A stretch of 64,000 nt of DNA from Cadophora sp. MPI-SDFR-AT-0126 (lineage: Eukaryota; Ascomycota; Leotiomycetes; Helotiales; Ploettnerulaceae). Every line of letters begins with the position of its first letter. Position 1 is the first letter of the stretch. The DNA is taken from contig JAGMVK010000011.1 of assembly GCA_020747065.1 (NCBI GenBank), positions 310,001-374,000 on the forward strand, in the 5' to 3' direction. The position numbers were made by a program, and so were the translations under genes. Below are positions 20,911 to 31,159 of this stretch, one piece after another. The notes under the pieces are model-generated. The model saw only the letters and a list, made by a program, of their open reading frames with translations, made no database searches and was not told the origin of the DNA.

Positions 20911-22221
20911 ATTACGCCAGCCTTGCCCCTGCCGTACCTATCTATGATCCGGCAGTTGAAGCAAAACGAGTCCTAGGCAAATGGTCGTTGCACGTTCGAT
21001 ATCCAGCTGAAAATTGAATTTCCTGAGATGTTCTGCAACTGCCGAGGACAATGGTGAGTTGGGTCGAGAGTCTAAAAATACATCAGGCTCCAGCATCATT
21101 GTGCAGCTACAAGCCACTTCTCGCCTATCCAATCGAATAGATACAACGTCTTCAACAGCCTTCAGAGCGTTTTGCGGGGCAAATATTTTCAATTGGTCAT
21201 GTGATGAATCGCAAAATAATGGTAACCATAAATCTTAGTCTTATTGCAAGGCGGATTAGGATATTTAGTGACCTTATCTTGTGATTTTAGATATGTCATT
21301 TGATTGGCAAATAGATAAAAGATTATCCTCGGTAGCTCATTGAAAAACGACAATAGCTCCGAGAGGTCACGTGCCATGTGATGTGTGCAATGATTCTGCC
21401 CTCTTGCCTCGATAATCGTCGACATGTGCCGTGCTAGCCCAGCATAAAAGCCGAAAGTAAGTCCTTAGTATTTGAGAACTTGCTTGTATGCATTCAACGA
21501 CCCTTGATTGTTATACAATGGACTAGATGAATATTATTAGTGGTTACTAAAACAGATCTAGTCTCTTTACGTCAGTAGTGAAAACGGCCAAAAAAAGCAA
21601 CATGCAGTAAGTTGCCAAACCTAGGTCACAAAGACAGGTTTCGAAGTAGAAACAATCTTTAGTTTTTCCAATTCCACAAGTGTTTAGAAGATCTCACAAA
21701 CAACCCGTAATCGCTAGGGCTCGTAGCTAGAGTACCGTCTTTATCATATACGCCTCATCATGGTAGTGATGGATAGTTAGTTTATTTTGTAGAAGAGGAA
21801 CATGGGGAGACTGTGGACTATAGTAGCAATATATTCAGGAGATATTGGCCCACTATCGTTTATCCGTACATGCGATTGGTTCGTTCGTTTGACCCGGAGC
21901 ATTATTCCCGATAAAGACCAAGTCTCCAAGGGGGTGGCGCATTCAGATCCACCTCAAAATAACCTCTTCCCGCTTCCTTCTTAAAGGCAACGCTTGCAGT
22001 GTGCACTCTCTTCGTACATGCAGACTTTTGACTGGCTTCTATCTCCTCTGCAATTTTTTCCCGCATAATCTAACCGTGAGAATAACAAGCAACATACTCA
22101 TCGAAGTCGAATCACAGGGTGCCGCAAACGAACTCGAAACCCACTTCTCGTAAAGTGCGACGAAACAACAGACGAATATTCAGCAATCACAGTATATCTA
22201 TTATCTGCGGCTAGAATCACG
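20911..22221. other. Divergent intergenic region, 1.3 kb
   Basis: Between the NLR and the Zn2Cys6 regulator. AT-rich with scattered short frames (for example 20938-21192 minus) that are not convincing. No tRNA, repeat or transposon end was recognised. Confidence 0.45.
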
Positions 22222-24002
22222 ATGGCCAAGTCTGGGCCTGAACGGCCAGGACGAGTTCGAGCCTTTAAGCCAAAAGTCTCCACCGGCTGCAAAACCTGCA
22301 AGTAAATCACCCTCTGGTCTGGCTAGCATCAGGAGCTAATATTGTTCAGAATAAGGCGTGTAAAGTGCGACGAGGGTAAACCATCATGTAAGAGATGCTC
22401 GTCAACTGGACGCAAATGTGATGGATACTTCTACTCTGGCGTCCCTTCCGGAACGACCACTCGCCTAACCCCACCTACCGCTACCAACCAAAATCTCCAC
22501 TCGACAAAAAGTTCCATAGATGTATCCCCGTCGTTGACTTTTCTTGACACAAATATAGAGCAGCGTAGTTTCGATTTCTTTCATCAAAATACCATTCCTC
22601 AGCTCTCGAGCATCTTCGGGTCTCCGTCCTGGAAACAACTAAATCGCCTGCTTCTCCAAGCAGCATACCATGAGCCCGCCGTCCGACATGCATCTGTCGC
22701 TCTGGGTGCTTTGCACGAAACTTTTGAGCTCAGTTCACGTCCACTACTCAGCTCAAATGAGGAGACGACAAACACACAATTCGCTGTGCAGCAGTACGTT
22801 AAAGCTCTGGGCTATCTAGTGAACCCCGCAATAAGACGTGGCAAGCCAGCTGCTGATGTGGCGCTTATTACTTGCATACTCTTCGTCTGCTTCGAGGTAA
22901 ATGATCATAGCCGCGTATTAAGCACAGATCCTGACATCCCCAGAATCTTCGTGGAGAATACTCTATGGCACTTTCGCACATCAACGGTGGAGTCAAGATC
23001 ATCGAAGAAATCGCACAAACCTCATCAACACCAATCTCTCCGGGTAATTCAGAGAATTCAACACCATCGCCACCGACAGTATCACTCGAAGTCTCCCAGG
23101 TACCCTACGTGCCATTGTCAACCCTCAGTCTGATCTTCATCGAATTCGATGTGCAAGCATCTGGCCTAATAAGCAACCGAACACGCGCCCTGTCTGCCCG
23201 TAAATTCGACATGCCATCCACCGGGTATGGTCCTGACATACCCACCGTCTTCAAAAGTATTGACGAAGCCTGTCTGGCACTTGATCACATCAGGACCCAT
23301 GGAGTGCGCATGCTAGACACCGCTTTGAGGAAGAAGAAGGGTCCGCCCGACATGGCGGATATGCGTGTCACCCTGGATCTCATCCACAGTTTCTCGTCTA
23401 TTCGTCTGAAGCAATGGAGTGGAGCTTTTGATGCGTTCTTGACACAAAAACCACTCCTATTGAACGATCGCGGAGTGCTGATGTTGAAGATGCATCGTGT
23501 ATTCATGGGTATCAATACCACGGTTGGACGAATGGGCCTGATCGCCGACGAGACCATCTTTGATCAGTTCTTGCCGCAATTTAAAGTCATTGTTGAGCTT
23601 TGCGGGAAAATCATAGCTGTTGAATCTGTGATGGATAGGCCGAGGCCGATGTTTTGCTTGGACACTGGAATTGTCATTTGCTTGTTCGGAGTAATTTCGA
23701 AGTGTCGGGATGGGGAAACCAGATGGAAGGCTTTGGATCTGATGATGAGTACTGACAGACAAGAAGGTCTATACCATAGCAGGCTGGCGGGTGGGGTAGC
23801 GAAGCGGATCATTGAAATTGAGGAGGAGGGGCTGGCTCAGCCGGTCCTTGCCGCTGATCTGCCGACTTCAAGGAGGCTGGCTGGAGTTGAAGTTGAGTTT
23901 GACCACGGTCGGAAGAGGGGTACTGTAAAGTATATCAGAAGACCACTCGTGCGTGGCCCGCCAGGCCCGGGTGAAGTAATAGAAGAGTACGTTGAGTGGT
24001 AA
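22222..24002 (+). CDS. Zn(II)2Cys6 transcription factor
   Basis: Predicted 561 aa from exons 22222-22301, 22350-22896 and 22944-24002. The N-terminus carries the binuclear cluster with Cys at 23, 26, 33, 40, 43 and 50 (spacing 2-6-6-2-6); the first intron (48 nt) splits it after the second Cys, a common position in this family. After a Ser/Thr/Pro linker, the rest resembles the fungal-specific regulatory region (VRHASVALGALHETFE; CILFVCFEN; ALSHINGGVKIIEEIA), with the second intron (47 nt) inside it. Family members bind CGG-type half sites and control metabolism or secondary metabolism. No neighbouring biosynthetic backbone gene suggests its target. Exon 1 is too short for ORF calling. Confidence 0.88.
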
Positions 24003-24074
24003 AAATGCCACATCCAATGCGAGCTTCTCGGAAAGTAGGTACTCTTGGTTGAAGAATGGCGTAGATGATCGAGA

Positions 24075-26383
24075 TCAAATTTCGCCTCCAATAACATGAT
24101 GAGGCACTTCTTGTAAGCTTTCCAATCCTACGACTAATGAATCTGAAGAGAAATCGAAATCTTCCTCGGCCATGGGCTTTCTTTTCCGCCAGGGGGGCTT
24201 CAAAAGGCTTGGGAAAAGCCTCCTGCCAACATCGCTGAAAGACATTTGAAGACTAGTGTCTACTTGACTGGATGTACTTCCAACCAGAGTTCGATTTTGC
24301 GAGAATCTGGATGATGTTGCTCCTTTTCCCGGGGTGTAATAATCCTCTTTCAGGAAGTCCAGCTGCGACGCGAACGTCACTTGCTTAACGGCTTCGACCA
24401 GCTCAGTATTAGGAATATCAAATGCTTCACTCCCTGGGATGGAGACCTGAAGCGTGGCAGGATCAAAGCTATTGATATCGGCAAAGATGTCTTCAATCAA
24501 AACCATGTAAGCCCACGGTTGCAAGTCCCTTCCGGCAACAATGTAGCCGCAGAGCATGCCATTGCGAATAACCCATGAGCCGGAGTCTCCTCGAACTGTT
24601 TCAGATTAGCTGCTTATCACTTCGGGGCCTATATTGTTCGAAGATTCGTACCTAGCTTGCGACGAAGAATAATTTGGCGAACGTCCCGAAAAGACCCCCA
24701 AGAGAATATAGAAGCAGGAGTGGAGACGACCGTGCCTTGCTGAAGACCACTTCCTGCAGCAACCCATACTTGACCTGTTGAGATATCGCTTCTAGGCATC
24801 CAATCACTGACCAATGTTGGATTTTCTTCACCTGGAATGCATATTATGTTTGATTGCGGGATAGACTCATCGATTGGAACTTGGACCAATGCCCAGTCAG
24901 GGTTCTGATATTCGCCTTCGCATGGGACATAGGTGTTCTTGTTGGTCATTATATCGTATTTCAGAGATTGCCGGGGCATTTTCCTATATACCAAGGTCCC
25001 TGGCAGTGGCGTGAACGGTATTTCTTTCCCGTCTTTTCGACTAGGTTCGACGCCTCCAGATTCCTCTTTCCCATAGCTGTCCGAGCTAGAGATCGACTCC
25101 AAACCTGAGCTGGTAACGGAATCCGAATCAGAATCATCGTCTATATCCGACAAGCCTGGCTGTGACCGAACATCAGACTGTTCTCGAAAAGGATGGCCAG
25201 CCGTCAGGTAGCAAAGCTGCGGCCCGAGAGACACTATACCGCCCAGAGTGAAGGGTATCCAGTCTTCACTACCCGTGCGAAGTGAGATTGATTTGAGACG
25301 AGCAGCGACACCACAGGCGCTCGCTATATCGAGCTGTATCTTTGCTTCAATTGAAGGAGTCTTGACTTCCCAGCCTTCACTCCGATGGCCAAACGACTTG
25401 TCGACTCGGACGAAATATCGAAGATGCGAGTCCTTCAGCCATTTCAATTCCTCCAGATCAGATCTCAATTCCTTCTTTCTTCTGCTACTACAACAAGTAA
25501 TAATTATCGATGGACTCAGGTGCTTCCGAGTTTTACCAGCCATATAGAACTCAAGTGCCAACGCCGCCTCGCTATCATCTGTCGCCTTGGTCGAACTGCA
25601 AATTTCATTTTCTAGTCTTCCTTTGATGCTCTCTTCCCACAAGGCTACAATTTCCGCTGCAATCGGCATTTCAGGAGAAACATACCACTTTTTGTCCACA
25701 GCCACGATAGGGTAGGGAGGAGCAGCGGGAGCATGCTGAATTGTTGCTAACTCTTCATCGATTTCAGGAGACTTTTCTTGAGCTGAGATGCTTTTGGGCC
25801 CAATTTCGGACGCTTCGTTGATCCCTGGAAGGGGCGACTGCTCTTTGGTCGTGGTAGGACTTCCTGGGCTGTACTCATTTGCTTCGACAGCCGTTGCCTC
25901 CTCTTCGTCTCCCTTTTTTGAAGTAATGTTCTCGGCGGTGATAGCTGGAGTGGTCTCTAGAGGACAAAGTCTGGTAGCAAAGTCGAAATCGAAATCATCC
26001 GCAGCTTTTGGTATGGCGAGACGACCAGACTTGTCTGTCACTGATTCGACAGAGGGGGCGACCGGGGCAACATAAGCATCGTCGGGCGCCTTCTCTTCTG
26101 AAAGAGATCTTGACTCCAGCCGCAAAGGTACGGGCGCATCGGTAGTCGCAATGCCTAGTGACGCGCGTCTGAGGATCCGTCGTATTGGATTTATCTTTTT
26201 ATTCTTATCGGACGTGAAATCAATTGAGCCATTGGTACTTGGTGCGCCTCCTTGTCTCCTGAGGAGTCGTAAAAGGCTTGCTGGTGCAGAAGGGACACTG
26301 CCGAGGCCACCCAGCGGCCTTACAGAGGATTCGATATCCTTGTGGTGCTCGCTTACCACAGTTGCCATGACCGAGAGATGCAT
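24075..26383 (-). CDS. Trypsin-like serine-protease-fold protein with long disordered N-terminus
   Basis: Predicted 750 aa, exons 26383-24652 and 24595-24075, one 56-nt intron. I choose the ATG at 26383 (MHLSVMATVV); 26368 is an alternative, and the frame runs open further upstream. Residues 1-210 are low-complexity and acidic. A central helical region (about 220-360) includes SIIITCCSSRRKKELRSDLE. The C-terminal part has a complete chymotrypsin-like triad in order: His397 in LCYLTAGH, Asp496 in NPDWALVQV and Ser582 in VRGDSGSWV, the intron falling just before the Ser motif. No signal peptide or zymogen site is seen, so an intracellular role is likely. Trypsin-like domains occur as effector modules in some fungal STAND systems; activity here is inferred from residues only. 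It is divergent from the next gene with about 150 bp between starts. Confidence 0.7.
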
Positions 26384-26534
26384 ATGATCGGTTCTGATGA
26401 TGGTGATGATGGTGATGCAGCGTATTTGAGTCTCCAAGGCAAGAAGAGTGCAAGTTGGGATATTGCATTTGTGGCGAATGTTCGGCTTGCCAAATGGCAG
26501 ATTCCAAGGCAGACTTGATGGGCTGAGCTCAATT

Positions 26535-27899
26535 ATGTGGCTGACAGACCGTGTCTCGAAAGTGCACATCAGCTGTATCTGGCTGCTCTAGTGAGGGCGC
26601 CCAACGAACGCCCCAAAAGGTAAATCGCGCAGCACGACAGATACTAATTACCAAGGCTTCGTCTTGGTCTCGACCGAAGAATGGAGCACACTTCTCTGGC
26701 TTTCTTGTGCCTCTGACTCGGCAGCGTATGCACAGATGGCTTTGCGAGCACAACTCTACGACCCTCCCGACGCAGACGAGGAAGTTAGAATAGTTACCCA
26801 ACTTTGGAACAAAACAATCCAGGATTATCGACCTGATAATTATCGTTCGTACTTCAGATATTATGGGACAGAGTGTAGAAGGTTGAGGCTCGGGATATCG
26901 AAAGATGGCTGGCTTTCGACAACCATGGTTGCGCAAACACATGAACACGTTCTATTCATTATTCGGTCGCTCTCAAATTCTCATGATTTCTATCGACCGG
27001 CATTACGAGATCTATTGCGACTCCAATTCGGCAGTGCTGATGACCTGGCTTACAATCGGTCAATCGACTTTGCGATGAGAATTTTCTTGACACTGAACGT
27101 TCGGGAGGAACATTTCAGAACGCACACTCCAAGGACACCGACGATCCAATGGAGCGACAAATGTACGTTGACCGATTTCGTGGCACGAAACTTTCCTCAA
27201 GCGACAACGGCGGCAGGGTCTCTGCAGCTCGATCATACATTCACTGTCGCAAACATGCATCGCCTGAGTGGTATTGATGTTGAGTGGACACCCTGTCTGG
27301 CCGATCACTTAAGATTCGATAAGAGAAGGAGACTACTGAGGATATACCCTTTCAAGCAGATTCTGCTGGACCATCTTCACTTGTGTAGCGTCTCAAAAAA
27401 TCCCACGGAAAAGCTCAACCAGAGCAGACCTAGGTCAGCTATGCCGAGGAAGTAAAACAGAAAGAAACGACATACTGACACGAACTACAGAGCTTTACTA
27501 CCGGAAACAGTACTAAGGGAGACACTTGTATCTCTAAGTCTCCTATTCCCTCAAGGTGACATCGCTACCGAGGATTTTATGCTCCAACATGACCACACAT
27601 TCCACCTCGAGGGTCCATTCAACGAGTCTCGTCCTCAAAGCCTGGCCGATTTTGACCACTGGAGGAATCGACTTTTAGAAGTACACCAGATCTTCCATTC
27701 ACCTCCCGTTGGATGGATGCAGATATGGGCGGACCGTCGAAACCCCCTGCAATGGTACACGTTCTGGATTGCAATTGTGATTCTGGTCTTGACAGTGGTG
27801 TTTGGCATCATCTCAACTGTGGTAGGAGTTCTACAGACATGCCTAGCATATGAGGCTGTGAAGCTGGCACGGCTTCAGCTTGTTGCCGCCGGAGCGTAA
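26535..27899 (+). CDS. Fungal membrane protein of unknown function
   Basis: Model with exons 26535-26574 (tentative), 26656-27433 and 27491-27899, about 408 aa. Exon 1 (MWLTDRVSKVHIS) joins FVLVSTEEW through an 81-nt intron with a TACTAAT branch; the frame fits but the start is not certain. The soluble part is helical and Arg/Tyr-rich (YRSYFRYYGTECRRLRLG) with SGIDVEWTPCLADHLRFD downstream. The C-terminus has a hydrophobic hairpin (WYTFWIAIVILVLTVVFG, then IISTVVGVLQTCLAYEAVKL), a tail seen in a broad ascomycete family of unknown role. A divergent partnership with the trypsin-like gene is suggested by the very short shared promoter. No enzymatic motif. Confidence 0.62.
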
Positions 27900-28673
27900 C
27901 GACGCAATAACTCTTGCAGAGTGTCAAGTATGGGAGCGAGAGGATAGGTAATGTGTGTTACTATAAGTCTGGTACGAAGGAGACAGTGAAAGTAAGAAGC
28001 CTTCAGATGGGGAGCTGCCACCCATATACCAAGACCGGGTCCTAAGCCCTTCGGTAGTACTCTGGCAATATGTAGATACCCCTATTTCGACTCCCTGGGT
28101 CACTTCAACATTACACGGAGCTACTGTATAATTCAAGATCCATGTACTAGTTTGAGAGCGAGTAATCAACACCAAGTGGAATGAGAGTGAACTTGTACGT
28201 TTAGTCATCGGCTCAATAGATGACTATTCGATACGCCTCTACATACGCCTCTTGAGCATCGGCCTTAACCTCGCTGCGAGCCAAGTCACCGCAATTTTCA
28301 TGCTTTGTTTATTACCGCGCCATTTGAAATTATTTGGTCACTGGAGCGTGCTGTCCTTCACCTGGGAAACTTCAATCTTGCTTACTTTAATGCCATTGAT
28401 GATATGCACCTCAAATGACTGTCGATTTGAGCAGATTTTCCTCATGCATCACCGCGGAGCGGGGTGTTAGATAGTGTGGCAGCTTACAGCATCGCGAAAG
28501 CTCCAATTTACAACATGTTGAGTCCTATCCTGGGAAGGCCGAAACGATTCAAAACCTGTGTCTTTGGCACTCAGTCTTCTGAAAAATATAAACGGAATAT
28601 GACCTTAACACCAAAAACATATTTTTAAGCAAAGCCAAAATATTGGGCAAGTAATTGTAAGCAAATGCCGTGA
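27900..28673. other. Intergenic
   Basis: No credible coding sequence. Short frames on both strands begin at non-ATG codons or lack domain features. Confidence 0.4.
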
Positions 28674-29361
28674 TTATTCTCTACTTAGCTCGCTTAACAA
28701 AAAAACAGCAGCCCAACGGAGAGCAGTGGCAAAATGGCCACTAGATACGGCAACAAGAAAGGAAATCAAATGACAGAAGTCCCTCCAATATTTGGCGAGA
28801 TTTATACGTTGAAACTCGTTGATGGCAGGCCGTTCCGTCTCAGGGGTAGGCTTCAATCCGGAATAAAAGATATCCTCCGCGATTTGAATGCCCATGGTAC
28901 CCCGCCGACCGGGAACAACTGTCCTGGTCTGTCCTCTTGGGACCCAACGTCTGGTAGCGAATATGATCTACTGGAAGATAAGCAGTAGTGCCATCCTCGT
29001 TCGTAGCATACAGTTCCTTGTCCGGATTACTGGAAGGCACAAGAACATCCTTGGCTGCAAACGCGTCGAAGCGCCAGTGGAAGCCAAGCCAGACTCGACT
29101 GACTCCATTCTCGAAAGTGGCTTCCCAGATACTACGGAAAGTGCGTGGACGAAGCGTGCGTACGATGCCTCCTTGTTCTTGGATCGACTTGGTTCGGTCA
29201 TAAGGCTGGTGCAGGTCCCGATTGATACCATTGAGTTCATCTGAAATCATCTGGAATGGGATAGTATCTGGAGCGTCGTCTTCAAACATCAGACCATCCC
29301 TCTGCTTGTAGTAGAGACGCATCATTTGAAACACAGTCTTTCCATTTTCTTTGGATGTCAT
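28674..29361 (-). pseudogene. Vanadium-dependent haloperoxidase remnant
   Basis: The frame from 29361 reads FQMMRLYYKQRDG, SDELNGINRDLHQPYD, then RVWLGFHWRFDAFAAKD. This matches the C-terminal part of the vanadium chloroperoxidase/PAP2 family, including the late Arg and His of the vanadate site (SRVWLGFHW). The upstream half with the other vanadate ligands, including the SGH motif, is missing: homology starts just after where that motif should be. Near 28900-28930 the frame breaks twice: FPVGGVP is in one frame and GIQIAEDIFYSG in another. Truncation plus frame breaks mark it as a pseudogene. These enzymes oxidise halides to hypohalite; this copy should be inactive. Confidence 0.72.
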
Positions 29362-30339
29362 GTATAGATTGAACGAAGGATGTATGGGTGGTCAAATCCT
29401 TCAAGTATAGATATCTGCCTAGCAATGCCTCATTGGTGTAACAGAGTATGACAAAAACATGTCATGATTACGCCTGCATATATCTCGGCTTCATAAAGAA
29501 AGCGGGAAATGTAAGATTTTTCGAATATTACACTATTGCGAAGATTTGCTTCACTTGCCTATTACGCGACACCTGTCAGGATATATCGTTTCCGCCACGC
29601 ATTAATGGAAAAGTTAGAACAGTGAACATGTAGGCTCTTTTCAATGCTCACTTAAAGACTGCTCAATTGTTTCTGACAATCCCAAGATTTCAGCTGAATG
29701 AATCTGGAGCTTGAGCTGAAAGATACCGTCATCCCAGAACCTCATCGCAAAGGGCGCTGGTCCTGTGATCTGGTTGTACTTTGTACTTAAGCTCTTGGTC
29801 ATAGAGTGACCTTAGCGGGCTGAAATAGTACATCGGTTTTCTTCAAACGGGTCTCAAAGTCAGGTGAGAAATTAGTTGAGCATGTGAGAAGTCAGCCAAC
29901 TTTTGGCTCAACAACACTGACTCCAAGCTTCCAAATGTGGTACAGATCCAGGGAAACTGCCCGATGAGTTCATGTCCACATAACGTACACAAAGGATCAG
30001 AGACAACCTGTGGCTCTTTTGCTCTTTACTCCGTCCATCAATGTGGCTGAACGTGCTGCTCTGTGATGGCGTTTTTGACGCCGATAGGTACACAAACTAC
30101 TAATGTACGACGCAACTTCCAAGATGGTATTTAAATACCATTTCAGCCTTAAGTTTCAACCTAACCGTATTCTATTATCAGGTGCGGCTGTCGTGCACCC
30201 TCCGTACGTGACTTGTGCGATCTCGGCGGTAAGCCATAGGATCTTGCTCTGCCATGTTGGGGCGTCGCTTATCTCTGTGTATCCCGACTTATTCCTTACC
30301 AACGAGGTGGATCTTCTAGAAGACGAAAACTAACTGCTG
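29362..30339. other. Gene-poor AT-rich region
   Basis: No open frame with protein-like composition. Any missing 5' half of the haloperoxidase would lie here (on the minus strand, upstream of 29361), but I could not recognise it. Confidence 0.4.
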
Positions 30340-31010
30340 CTAATTTTGTGAAACTTGAGCCACATGGTGCCGGAAAGCTATTCTCAGCCTCTTAGTCCAC
30401 CACAATGTTCGCCTCTTTGGTTTCTGTGCAACGCTGCACCTCAAGCCACATACTACCGACTAGCCACTTGAAGCCATATCGTGGCAGAGCCTCAATGGGA
30501 AGCTTCTAGAAACACCGCCCATACACTTTGACGATGTCCTTCTCTGATATGTTGCGATAGTATTGCTGCTTTAAGCCAAGGAACGTCATTCCGCTTCGAA
30601 AGATATGTCCACTGCCGAATTGGGAAAACTTAAAAAGTTCTCCCCATGTAGCTCATTGCTCTGAAGCCTTCAGTGGGTTCTCGCTAACGAGGCTATTCAA
30701 CTATGGAATGCACGTTCGGCTGGCGTATTTGGAACATTTTAGCTTTCGGATCTAACTCCACTTTCTTCCAGCTCCTTCAGCGTCTTCGAAGTCTGGTGAT
30801 ACTTGAAGCTATCTTTCAGGATACTCGTGGTTATTTATGTCATTGGGATCAAACAGTGAGTACCTCGGCGAGTTTTGGTTGATCCTAAAGGCTCCAACAT
30901 CGTGGTGTTCAGCATCTGGTCTGATCTCCTGAGACTCTGCCTTGCCAAAGATAGAAGCGGTATCTACGCAATGAGATAGTGGAGGGAGAAGATAATGTAT
31001 ATATGATGCC
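30340..31010 (-). pseudogene. Decayed gene, family unknown
   Basis: Translating the minus strand gives protein-like blocks broken by stops and frame changes. These include INQNSPRYSLFDPNDINNHE, KYHQTSKTLKELEESGVR, FGSGHIFRSGMTFLGLKQQY then RNISEKDIVKVYGRCF, a TAG stop, and LPIEALPRYGFKWLVGSMWL. They are in consistent order and in two or three frames. The density of aromatic and charged residues is unlike random noncoding sequence. No family is recognised. It sits beside the haloperoxidase remnant in a gene-poor stretch. Confidence 0.35.
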
Positions 31011-31159
31011 AAATCTCGAAGGTGGATTGAAGATTATACGCAACCATCCTTCGCAAGCCTTTCGACCAGTCATTTCTTTCTTTACAGTTTGCTCCACTGC
31101 AATTCAGATTTTCTCTCACTTCTTCCATATACTTACTTTCATATTCCGTCATATTGACG

